A DNA stretch of 32,210 bases from Bacteroidales bacterium M7. Lineage in GTDB: Bacteria > Bacteroidota > Bacteroidia > Bacteroidales > Muribaculaceae. Below, piece after piece: positions 16,306-22,736 of the stretch; the stretch's first letter is position 1, and each line of letters begins with the position of its first letter. The translations under genes were made by a program, and so were the position numbers. The stretch is from the NCBI GenBank assembly GCA_001689515.1, contig LUJR01000021.1, positions 1 through 32,210 of the forward strand. Reading direction: 5' to 3'. Under the pieces are notes generated by a model, which worked only from the letters and a program-made list of their open reading frames with translations, was not told the origin of the DNA and ran no database searches.

Positions 16306-16860
16306 TCACGCCTCGTCGTCATGATGCTCGCTGAGCACCCAGATGTCACGCAGATTGCGACCGAGACCGTCAAGGTCAAGTCCGAAACCGATGATGAAAG
16401 CCGAGGGGATGGTGAATCCCACGTAGTCAGGCTTGACATCCTGACGCACGGACTCAGGCTTATAGAGAAGCGATGCGAGGCTTATGCTCTTAGGGTTGCG
16501 GGCTTCGAGATCCTTGACCAGCTTAGCCATAGTATTGCCAGTGTCGATGATATCTTCCACCACTATGACCCTGCGGCCTGTGATATCTTCACTCAGACCC
16601 GCTATCTCCTTGACTTTGCCGCTTGTCGATGTCCCTTCGTAACTTTTAAGCCTGATAAACGTTATTTCAGCATCGATGTCGAGGTCTCTGAAAAGGTCGG
16701 CGGCAAACGGAAATGCGCCATTGAGCACGCATATCAGCAGAGGGATGTCATCCTTGAAATCATCTGACATCTGGGCTGCAAGTTCTTTGATTCGCGCAGA
16801 TATGCGGTCACGTTCGATATACGGCTCGAATGTCAGACCTTTGTAAGTGACACGTTTCAT
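16306..16860 (-). CDS. hpt: Hypoxanthine phosphoribosyltransferase
   Basis: This enzyme salvages hypoxanthine, and usually guanine, to nucleotides using PRPP. The 184-residue protein carries the PRPP-binding signature VIVVEDIIDTGNT at residues 98-110. The flexible-loop segment KSYEGTSTSGKV lies at 72-83 and the C-terminal purine-contact region KPDYVGF...IGFGLD near 145-165. The length is normal. It is the first gene of hpt-adk, with a leader of about 60 bases from the promoter shared with nnr. Confidence 0.95.
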   Translation of the reverse strand: MKRVTYKGLTFEPYIERDRISARIKELAAQMSDDFKDDIPLLICVLNGAFPFAADLFRDLDIDAEITFIRLKSYEGTSTSGKVKEIAGLSEDITGRRVIVVEDIIDTGNTMAKLVKDLEARNPKSISLASLLYKPESVRQDVKPDYVGFTIPSAFIIGFGLDLDGLGRNLRDIWVLSEHHDDEA

Positions 16861-16921
16861 CGGGCTTCGGTTGTTAATGTAAAAGGAGGTTATACGGGTT
16901 GATGACAGTAGCTTTTTACTG

Positions 16922-16955
16922 CTGCAAAATTACAAAAAAAAATGTACCTTTGCAG
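16922..16955. promoter_or_regulatory. Symmetric divergent promoter of hpt (minus) and nnr (plus)
   Basis: For nnr, CTG at 16922-16924, 20 bases, then TACCTTTG at 16945-16952. For hpt on the minus strand, CTG at 16955-16953, 20 bases, then TAATTTTG at 16932-16925. Each -7 box directly abuts the other gene's -33. The whole element reads CTGCAAAnnTA, 12 bases, TAnnTTTGCAG, a near-perfect palindrome. Confidence 0.7.
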
Positions 16956-16977
16956 ACTGACAGATGAAAATATTTAT

Positions 16978-18495
16978 ATGAAAATTTTCAATAACGAAGA
17001 TATACGCGCCATTGACCGTGCCACGATTGAAAACGAGGGTGTTTCCTCGCTCCAACTGATTGACCGGGTAGCAGATGGCGTGGCAGCGGAAATAATGCGC
17101 CGCTGGCGTCCGACCAAGCCTACCGCCATATTTGCCGGACCAGGCAACAACGGCGCGGATGCCCTCGCTGTGGCGTATATACTCATCGAAAACGGCTGGC
17201 AGCCTGAAATATACCTTTTCAACATAGGGGGCAACCGTCTGTCACAGGATTGCCTTCATTACAAGCAGGCACTTGAATCGATGCATCCGGCTCCTATGCT
17301 GACCGAGGTCACCAAGAGCTTCAACATGCCTGACATCAACAGCAACTGGCTTGTCATCGACGGGCTTTTCGGCTCAGGACTGCACGATCCGCTGCCCGGG
17401 GGCTTCCAGTCAGTGGTGCGCAATATCAATGACAGCGGTGCCAAGGTCGTATCAATAGATGTGCCATCTGGACTTTTTGCCGACTGGAACGCCAATAATC
17501 CGGCTCGCAATATCGTACACGCCACTCTTACAATCGCCATCCAGTTTCCGCGACTCGCCTTCCTGCTGTCAGACAATGCCAAGACCGTGGGCGAATGGCA
17601 GATGCTTGACATCAACCTGAGCGAAGACGCCATCCGACGCACTCCCACGAAATTCTTCTTGGTGGAGCGTCACGAAGTACGCCACCTGCTCAAACCTCGC
17701 GGCGAATTCACCTCCAAAGCCGATTACGGCTCGATGCTGCTCGTAGGAGGCAGCTTCGGCATGATGGGGGCTGCGGTGTTTGCCGCCAAGGGTGCATTGC
17801 GGTCAGGAGTGGGCAAACTCACGATACATACCGCCCGATGTGGCTACAACATCTTGCAGATGTCAGTGCCTGAAGCCCTCTTCAATGCTGACAAACATGA
17901 CATCGTGGTCAGCGAAGTCAAGGCTTTCCAGAAATATTCTGCTCTGGCAGTAGGTCCAGGACTCGGAGTCAACGAGCTTACTGCCAACGCACTCGATACA
18001 CTCATCAAGTCGATGGAGCACCCGGCAGTGTTTGATGCCGATGCCCTCAACTGCATGGCTCGCCGCCAGTCGCTCCTCAACCATCTGCCTCCGCTATCCA
18101 TCCTCACTCCTCACGAAAGGGAATTTGACCGCATATTCGGTCCGCAGGCATCAGCCGAAGCACGTTTGCTCAAAGCCATCGAGGTGTCACACCACTACAA
18201 TGTTATCATAGTGCTAAAAGGCCGTTATACAGCCGTCGTGCGCCCTGACGGACGTGTTTACTGCAATTCGTCAGGCACACCTGCCATGGCTACAGGCGGC
18301 AGCGGTGACGTGTTGACGGGAGTAATCGGATCGCTGCTTGCCCAAGGCTACAAACCCGAAGTGGCTGCCGTGTGTGGAGTATTCATCCACGGCTGGGCAG
18401 GAGAGCTCGCTGCCGAGGTCCAAGGCGAATACGGAGTGATAGCCGGCGACATCGCCGACAATATAGGCAAAGCGATCGCCCAGATAATGGAATGA
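16978..18495 (+). CDS. nnr: Bifunctional NAD(P)HX epimerase/dehydratase
   Basis: Nnr repairs hydrated NADH and NADPH: the N-terminal part epimerises NAD(P)HX and the C-terminal part dehydrates it with ADP. The protein has 505 residues, as usual for the fused form. The YjeF_N-type domain (about 1-215) contains GPGNNGAD at 54-61 and SIDVPSGL. The carbohydrate-kinase-like domain (about 225-500) has KADYGSMLLVGGS and GTPAMATGGSGDVLTG ending near residue 447. The start at 16978 is chosen because an upstream in-frame ATG at 16942 lies in front of the -7 box and would not be transcribed. DUF4831 and cpsB-like genes follow on the same strand. Confidence 0.95.
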   Translation: MKIFNNEDIRAIDRATIENEGVSSLQLIDRVADGVAAEIMRRWRPTKPTAIFAGPGNNGADALAVAYILIENGWQPEIYLFNIGGNRLSQDCLHYKQALESMHPAPMLTEVTKSFNMPDINSNWLVIDGLFGSGLHDPLPGGFQSVVRNINDSGAKVVSIDVPSGLFADWNANNPARNIVHATLTIAIQFPRLAFLLSDNAKTVGEWQMLDINLSEDAIRRTPTKFFLVERHEVRHLLKPRGEFTSKADYGSMLLVGGSFGMMGAAVFAAKGALRSGVGKLTIHTARCGYNILQMSVPEALFNADKHDIVVSEVKAFQKYSALAVGPGLGVNELTANALDTLIKSMEHPAVFDADALNCMARRQSLLNHLPPLSILTPHEREFDRIFGPQASAEARLLKAIEVSHHYNVIIVLKGRYTAVVRPDGRVYCNSSGTPAMATGGSGDVLTGVIGSLLAQGYKPEVAAVCGVFIHGWAGELAAEVQGEYGVIAGDIADNIGKAIAQIME

Positions 18496-18530
18496 ACATC
18501 AACCACTCAACCTGTAATCACAATCTCTAC

Positions 18531-19637
18531 ATGTCAAGACGCAACATAATCATATCAATGGCAGCCACAGCGATAAGCCTCTCGGCTGCCATCACTTCGT
18601 CGGCTCAGAACACCACAAAACTCACAGCTACAAAAGCCAATGACTACGGGCTGGTATACACGCTTCCGTCGGCAGTGATCAATGTCACACTTGAAGCCGA
18701 ACGCACAGAGTCACGCCCGGGTGAATTTTACAATTATGCCACGAAATACCTGAAGACTTCCCCGATACAGAGCAAGTCACAGAAATGGACTCTATCAGGT
18801 GCACAGCTGACACAGGCGGCTGTGCCTGATGACGAGCAGAGATATAACGTGCAGTTTAAAAGCGGCACTCCCGTCACCATAGTGGTAGATTCCAACAATG
18901 CCCCCATCAGCATCAACGACGAAGGGTATGTACCCCAAACTGCAGAGAAGCCGACGCTCCAACCCCGACAGGCTCAGCCAAGCATCCTTGACACGCCTGC
19001 CGCCCGACAGGCGATGACCGAGGAAATGATACAGAGCACATCCACGGCAAAACGCGCCGAGCTGGCAGCTGACAAGATATTCGAATTACGCCAGAACCGC
19101 AACGACATAATCTCAGGCAACGCCGACGGCATGCCTAAAGACGGACAAGCCATGCAGCTCGCACTCGACAATCTCACTCAGCAGGAGGAGGCTTTGACCG
19201 CCATGTTTACCGGAGTGACCGTGTCATCGTCAGAAATCGCAACCTATACATTCGTCCCTGGCGAAGAATCACAAAAGATAGTCATAGCCCGCATCTCCCC
19301 TGTCAAAGGACTTATCGCCGCCGATGACCTCGCCGGCGATCCGATATACCTCAATTACAAGGTAATATCGAAAGGCACCATGCCGCTGACTGACAAAGGA
19401 GAAGAACGACGTTTTCCCAAAGGCGGTGTCGCATACCGCATACCCGGCACAGCCGAAATATCCATCATCTACGATGGAAAAGAATTAGACAAGAAGACCC
19501 TGCACATCCCCCAGCTGGGCGTAGTGTTCGGCATGGAGCCGTCAATGTTCTCCGACAAGAAAACTCCAGGATACGCCCACTTTGACCCGCTCACCGGAGC
19601 AATCAAAGAAACAGGCATCGCCTCCGTCAATCGCTGA
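18531..19637 (+). CDS. DUF4831 family secreted protein
   Basis: A 368-residue exported protein of unknown function. Residues 1-26 form a signal peptide (SRRNIIISMAATAISLSAAITSSAQ). The body matches what I know of DUF4831 in Bacteroidetes: YGLVYTLPSAVINVTLEAERT near 40-60, GEFYNYATKYL near 65, then a pattern of PDDEQRYNVQFKSGTPVTIVVDS. A helical segment covers about 150-215 and the C-terminus is beta-rich. An ATG at 18492 overlaps the nnr stop and would add 13 residues. I prefer 18531 because it gives a proper signal peptide. The tight spacing suggests co-transcription with nnr. Confidence 0.8.
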   Translation: MSRRNIIISMAATAISLSAAITSSAQNTTKLTATKANDYGLVYTLPSAVINVTLEAERTESRPGEFYNYATKYLKTSPIQSKSQKWTLSGAQLTQAAVPDDEQRYNVQFKSGTPVTIVVDSNNAPISINDEGYVPQTAEKPTLQPRQAQPSILDTPAARQAMTEEMIQSTSTAKRAELAADKIFELRQNRNDIISGNADGMPKDGQAMQLALDNLTQQEEALTAMFTGVTVSSSEIATYTFVPGEESQKIVIARISPVKGLIAADDLAGDPIYLNYKVISKGTMPLTDKGEERRFPKGGVAYRIPGTAEISIIYDGKELDKKTLHIPQLGVVFGMEPSMFSDKKTPGYAHFDPLTGAIKETGIASVNR

Positions 19638-19707
19638 CCCCAAACAACAGTCTCGCAAAGGCTGTTATATGAATATACGCACATCTCACAATCGAAAAAA
19701 CTCATTT

Positions 19708-20457
19708 ATGCTCAAATTTTTCAAGAAAAGCCCCAAAGAGGCTGTACCGCTTCCTATATATACCGATATACACTGTCACATAGTCCCCGGCGTAGATGAC
19801 GGATCGCCCGATGTAGCCACCTCAATGGAATTGCTTACCCGAATGCAGAACTGGGGTCTTAAACGTATATATGCAAGCCCCCACGTGGCTGACGATGTAT
19901 TTGAGAACTCACCTGATACACTTGATCCAGCTCTCGAAGAGCTTCAGGACGCAGTCAAAAAATCCAATCTCGGCATCGAAGTCGAGCGTCATGCCGAATA
20001 CCGTATAGGAGAGCTTTCCTCCCGCCAGATCGAGCAAGGCATAGCCACAACCCTTCCCAAAGACTACATACTTATAGAGAACTCATTCATGCAGGAGCCA
20101 TGGGATCTGGAAAATGTAGTATTCAACCTGAAACTAAAAGGACTCGTACCTATTCTTGCCCACCCCGAACGCTACAAATATTATAATTCAGCCGGCTCGA
20201 CAGGCAAACAAAGATATACCGAGCTACACCACAAAGGGCTGCTCTTTCAGACCAACATACTTAGTCTTGCCGGACATTACGGCTCAGCAGACCGTGACAC
20301 AGCCGAATGGCTTATCAGCCAAGGATTTGTAGACTTCCTCGGCACCGACCTCCATAACCATAGCCACGCCGACACGATAGAGGCATACCTGCGCACCAAC
20401 AAAGCCCGCAAGCATTTCGAAGCCCTCCAGGGACATCTGCTCAACGACACGCTCTGA
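19708..20457 (+). CDS. CpsB/CapC-type protein-tyrosine phosphatase, PHP fold
   Basis: A 249-residue metal-dependent phosphatase of the type that dephosphorylates tyrosine kinases controlling capsule or exopolysaccharide export. The metal-binding DIHCHIVPGVDDGS at residues 20-33 opens the PHP barrel. ASPHV near 56, ILAHPERY near 149 and FLGTDLHNHSHA near 212 supply the remaining His and Asp ligands. No signal peptide is present, so it is cytoplasmic. No Wzc-like kinase lies in the window. The start at 19708 fits the family. In-frame ATG 19669 would add 13 unconserved-looking residues. The gap to the DUF4831 gene is 70 bases. Confidence 0.85.
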   Translation: MLKFFKKSPKEAVPLPIYTDIHCHIVPGVDDGSPDVATSMELLTRMQNWGLKRIYASPHVADDVFENSPDTLDPALEELQDAVKKSNLGIEVERHAEYRIGELSSRQIEQGIATTLPKDYILIENSFMQEPWDLENVVFNLKLKGLVPILAHPERYKYYNSAGSTGKQRYTELHHKGLLFQTNILSLAGHYGSADRDTAEWLISQGFVDFLGTDLHNHSHADTIEAYLRTNKARKHFEALQGHLLNDTL

Positions 20458-20526
20458 TTACGAAGGAACCACACTAAATGCCGACAGCGTCAAACCAAAA
20501 CAATTTCGCAAACTTGCGGTATCGGA

Positions 20527-20557
20527 TGTCACCTTTTGCGTATTCTCTGTGTCTAAC
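20527..20557 (+). promoter_or_regulatory. Candidate ECF-type promoter of the sigma cassette
   Basis: TGTCACC at 20527-20533, a 17-base spacer and GTCTAAC at 20551-20557 have the bipartite form of ECF sigma promoters. No TAnnTTTG box is seen in this 154-base gap. Its place just before the sigma cassette suggests autoregulation. Confidence 0.5.
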
Positions 20558-20611
20558 AATCGAGAATTCTCAAAATAACGATATTCCAATAACTTCTAAA
20601 GACAGACATTT

Positions 20612-21028
20612 ATGTTTTGGTTAGTACAACTTCTCGTCCCCATCTGCGTGTGTGTAGTGCTCCCCGTGATCATTGTATGGATAATATTCCGCTCAGTAAC
20701 CAACAAGGACAACAAGAACGCTGAAATCATCATCAAGGCTATTGAGAGCAATTCTGCCATTGATGCCGACAAGCTTGTTGAAGCATTAAGCAAGAAACAA
20801 AAAACGCCCAGACAAATCCTTGTCGACCGGCTGTTGACCGGCTGCATATTCAGCTTCATCGGTCTTGCAAGTGCCATATACGGCATCTATATTCAGTGCA
20901 CCCAGCCCGACACCAACATCCAGAACATAGCGTATCTCGTAGCCAGCTTTACCTTTGCAATAGGCATAGCGTATCTCATCGTATGCTATGTCACCCGCAA
21001 GGCTCTCAAGGAAGATTGCGAAAAGTAA
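20612..21028 (+). CDS. Small membrane protein, DUF6249-like, in the sigma factor cassette
   Basis: A 138-residue protein with a hydrophobic N-terminal segment (about 2-27), a soluble helical part (about 30-70) containing NAEIIIKAIESN, and two further hydrophobic segments (about 74-92 and 105-124). The pattern resembles DUF6249 proteins that accompany sigma factors in Bacteroidetes, though I cannot confirm the family. It is the first gene of the cassette, ten bases before the sigma gene. It could act with the third gene in sensing or holding the sigma factor at the inner membrane. That is inferred from context only. Confidence 0.65.
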   Translation: MFWLVQLLVPICVCVVLPVIIVWIIFRSVTNKDNKNAEIIIKAIESNSAIDADKLVEALSKKQKTPRQILVDRLLTGCIFSFIGLASAIYGIYIQCTQPDTNIQNIAYLVASFTFAIGIAYLIVCYVTRKALKEDCEK

Positions 21029-21037
21029 TCGGGAGCC

Positions 21038-21517
21038 ATGACTGAACAGCAATTCATTCATCACGTGGAGAGCTGCCAGAAAGCGGTGCGCCGCTTTCTG
21101 ACCGCTCTCTGTTGTGGAGATTGCGCCTTAGCCGATGATTTAGCACAAGAGACTTTTATAAAAGCATACCTTTCATGCGAAACCTTCCGCAAAGATTCGC
21201 AATTCACAACCTGGATTTACAGGATTGCGTACAATACATTTCTCAATCACAAAAGGTCATACAGGTATGTCGAACCATTGGAGACAGCGTATAATGTGGC
21301 AGAGACCGAACGGAGTGATGGTCAATTCAAGTACCAGGCACTTCATAACGCCATGGAACGATTGTCCGCGAAAGAACGAACGGCAGTCCTGCTTCATTAT
21401 ATGCAGGGCTATGCCATACATGAGATAGCAGAGATTACCGACTCATCGGCAGATGCTGTCAAACAGCAACTTTCAAGAGGGCGCCAACATCTTAAAGCAT
21501 TTTATAAGGAGGAATAA
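21038..21517 (+). CDS. ECF-family RNA polymerase sigma factor
   Basis: A 159-residue sigma-70 family protein containing only regions 2 and 4. Region 2 is at about 31-75 (LADDLAQETFIKAYL...FTTWIYRIAYNTFLNHKR). Region 4 is at about 105-156 (AMERLSAKERTAVLLHYMQGYAIHEIAEIT...VKQQLSRGRQHL). It would direct RNA polymerase to a small regulon. It is flanked by two membrane proteins in a compact operon with gaps of nine and three bases, and a candidate ECF promoter precedes the operon. The C-terminal codons for YKEE also form the strong ribosome-binding site of the next gene. Confidence 0.93.
   Translation: MTEQQFIHHVESCQKAVRRFLTALCCGDCALADDLAQETFIKAYLSCETFRKDSQFTTWIYRIAYNTFLNHKRSYRYVEPLETAYNVAETERSDGQFKYQALHNAMERLSAKERTAVLLHYMQGYAIHEIAEITDSSADAVKQQLSRGRQHLKAFYKEE
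21506..21513 (+). promoter_or_regulatory. Strong Shine-Dalgarno overlapping the end of the sigma gene
   Basis: AAGGAGGA lies seven bases before the ATG at 21521 and inside the last codons of the sigma gene. Most other starts in this window lack such a sequence. It suggests firm translation of the putative anti-sigma gene. Confidence 0.6.
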
Positions 21518-21520
21518 ACC

Positions 21521-21922
21521 ATGGACGAAAACGAATTTTCAGATCTTTTCGCTTCTTACAATCCGGAATTATCATCGGATAAATTATTCATGCTGCGATT
21601 GCAAGCCAATCTGCGAGCTGTCAGCCTGGTAAAGGAGCAAGTCCATGTCATGCGGCGCAAGAACAGGCTTGCTGTCATAGTTGCTGCAATCACTGGTTTC
21701 CTTTGCGGAATCCTATTCGCAATCTATTACCCTGCATTTTTCACTCTTTTGAAAAGCCTTTTTGCAGCAAGCACAGTCACGGCAAAAATATTCGCTGACT
21801 ACGGGAATGTCGCTGCATGGGGGATAATCTGTTGTGTGACAGGAATTGCGGCTTACTCAGCTTACGACATCGCTCTGCTGGCAACCAAAAAGAATTTAAC
21901 CGCTATGGGACTTTATCACTGA
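21521..21922 (+). CDS. Membrane protein, putative anti-sigma factor
   Basis: A 133-residue protein beginning with an acidic, helical cytoplasmic part (DENEFSDLFASYNPELSSDKLFMLRLQANL, in two halves). Two hydrophobic segments follow at about 48-72 and 90-118. The position three bases after an ECF sigma gene and the short N-terminal domain before the membrane segments fit an anti-sigma factor. No zinc-anti-sigma HxxxCxxC motif is present. The assignment rests on context more than on sequence. Confidence 0.6.
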   Translation: MDENEFSDLFASYNPELSSDKLFMLRLQANLRAVSLVKEQVHVMRRKNRLAVIVAAITGFLCGILFAIYYPAFFTLLKSLFAASTVTAKIFADYGNVAAWGIICCVTGIAAYSAYDIALLATKKNLTAMGLYH

Positions 21923-21960
21923 ATCAGCTGACAACATATCCGATAGCGCATGCCTGACAA

Positions 21961-22002
21961 ACAGTGAAGGGCTTTACTTCAAGAAGTAAAGCCCTTCACT
22001 GT
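21961..22002 (-). terminator. 20-base-pair perfect hairpin directly after tRNA-Cys
   Basis: ACAGTGAAGGGCTTTACTTC at 21961-21980 is exactly complementary to 21983-22002 with two bases between. On the minus strand it begins at the final A of the encoded CCA end and is followed by TTTGTCAGG, a weak T tract. It probably ends the tRNA transcript and, from the other side, the sigma cassette. Confidence 0.75.
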
Positions 22003-22075
22003 GGAGGTTCCTAGCAGATTCGAACTGCTGTAAACGGTTTTGCAGACCGCTACCTAACCACTCGGTCAAGGAACC
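22002..22075 (-). tRNA. tRNA-Cys (GCA anticodon)
   Basis: The minus strand folds into a full cloverleaf. The acceptor stem is GGTTCCT with AGGAACC. The D arm ACC/GGT encloses the GAGTGGTTA loop. The anticodon stem GCGGT/ACCGT encloses CTGCAAA, giving anticodon GCA. The variable loop has four bases and the T arm AGCAG/CTGCT encloses TTCGAAT. The discriminator is U, as in E. coli tRNA-Cys, and CCA is encoded (22004-22002). Confidence 0.95.
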
Positions 22076-22098
22076 ATATCGTTTGTGGTTTGCGAGTG

Positions 22099-22130
22099 CA
22101 AAGTTAACGTTTAATCGTGGATTATGCAAA
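22099..22130 (-). promoter_or_regulatory. tRNA-Cys promoter
   Basis: On the minus strand, TTTG at 22130-22127, a 20-base spacer and TAACTTTG at 22106-22099 match the consensus. Transcription should begin near 22094, about 19 bases before the mature 5' end. Confidence 0.75.
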
Positions 22131-22724
22131 TATTCGGGCAACTAATTTCTCATCATTTTCATAAATTCGGGATTTATAGACCATTATAGCACCGACACGG
22201 TTTCGGACTATGGTCTGAGACCATGCCGGTGCTAACATCCCCAAAACAAGGTAAAAGTTTATCCTCGCATGACTTGGAGTGTTTCAGATAATGGTCATAA
22301 AGCCCCTGACGCCCTTCCCTTAAAGGTCAAGACGACACAGGGGCTGTATCTATGACAGTCCTTCGATAATGTATGCTCACGATGGGATACTGATAGGAGT
22401 CGCCGATGGAGGATTGGCATTATGAAGAGGTTTTATGACGTACGAGCCGCCCTGTTTTATATTCGTATTATCGGTCAGAAATCGGGTAAATAGTAAAATT
22501 CGATACGCAGTTTAAAACAAGTTCTAAAGGGCGGAGCGTCAGATACCTTTCCTGTAAATCTTAGCAGCTGAACTGGAAACATCCCGTAGAAAAGTTCCAG
22601 CCAAAAGTCGTTGATAATTTCTGCAAAGCTATATATAATCTTTTGAATCGCCAAAATATTGGGCATAAAAATTGCCCAGCAGTTTAAAATTTTTCATAAT
22701 CCAGTCATAATCAACCATAATGCT
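22131..22724. other. Long non-coding region with two strong hairpins
   Basis: About 590 bases without a convincing gene. A 20-base-pair hairpin spans 22187-22234: TAGCACCG pairs with CGGTGCTA, and the inner GGTTTCGGAC/GTCTGAGACC stem closes on TATG. A second spans 22295-22355: TCATA/TATGA outside and AGCCCCTG/CAGGGGCT inside, enclosing about 29 bases. Neither is followed by a clear T tract. A short minus-strand reading frame at 22475-22666 shows no family features. The region may hold a structured RNA or remnants of a mobile element. Confidence 0.5.
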
Positions 22725-22732
22725 TATCTTTG
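22725..22732 (+). promoter_or_regulatory. -7 box of the TPR protein gene (predicted leaderless)
   Basis: TATCTTTG at 22725-22732 is followed after four bases (CATC) by the ATG at 22737. The spacing is almost the same as at tgt and the HTH regulator. No good -33 element is seen 19-21 bases upstream. Confidence 0.55.
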
Positions 22733-22736
22733 CATC

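Noticed and set aside
16902..16967. Plus-strand 21-residue reading frame with AAAGGAGGT 11 bases upstream
   Set aside because: It lies across the hpt/nnr promoter and would need a transcript starting before 16902, for which there is no promoter. Shine-Dalgarno sequences are also little used in this phylum.
16942..16977. Upstream in-frame ATG giving nnr 12 more residues
   Set aside because: The ATG lies in front of the -7 box at 16945-16952, so it would not be transcribed.
22475..22666. 63-codon minus-strand reading frame in the non-coding region
   Set aside because: No promoter, no ribosome-binding site and no recognisable family, though the region itself is reported as a finding.
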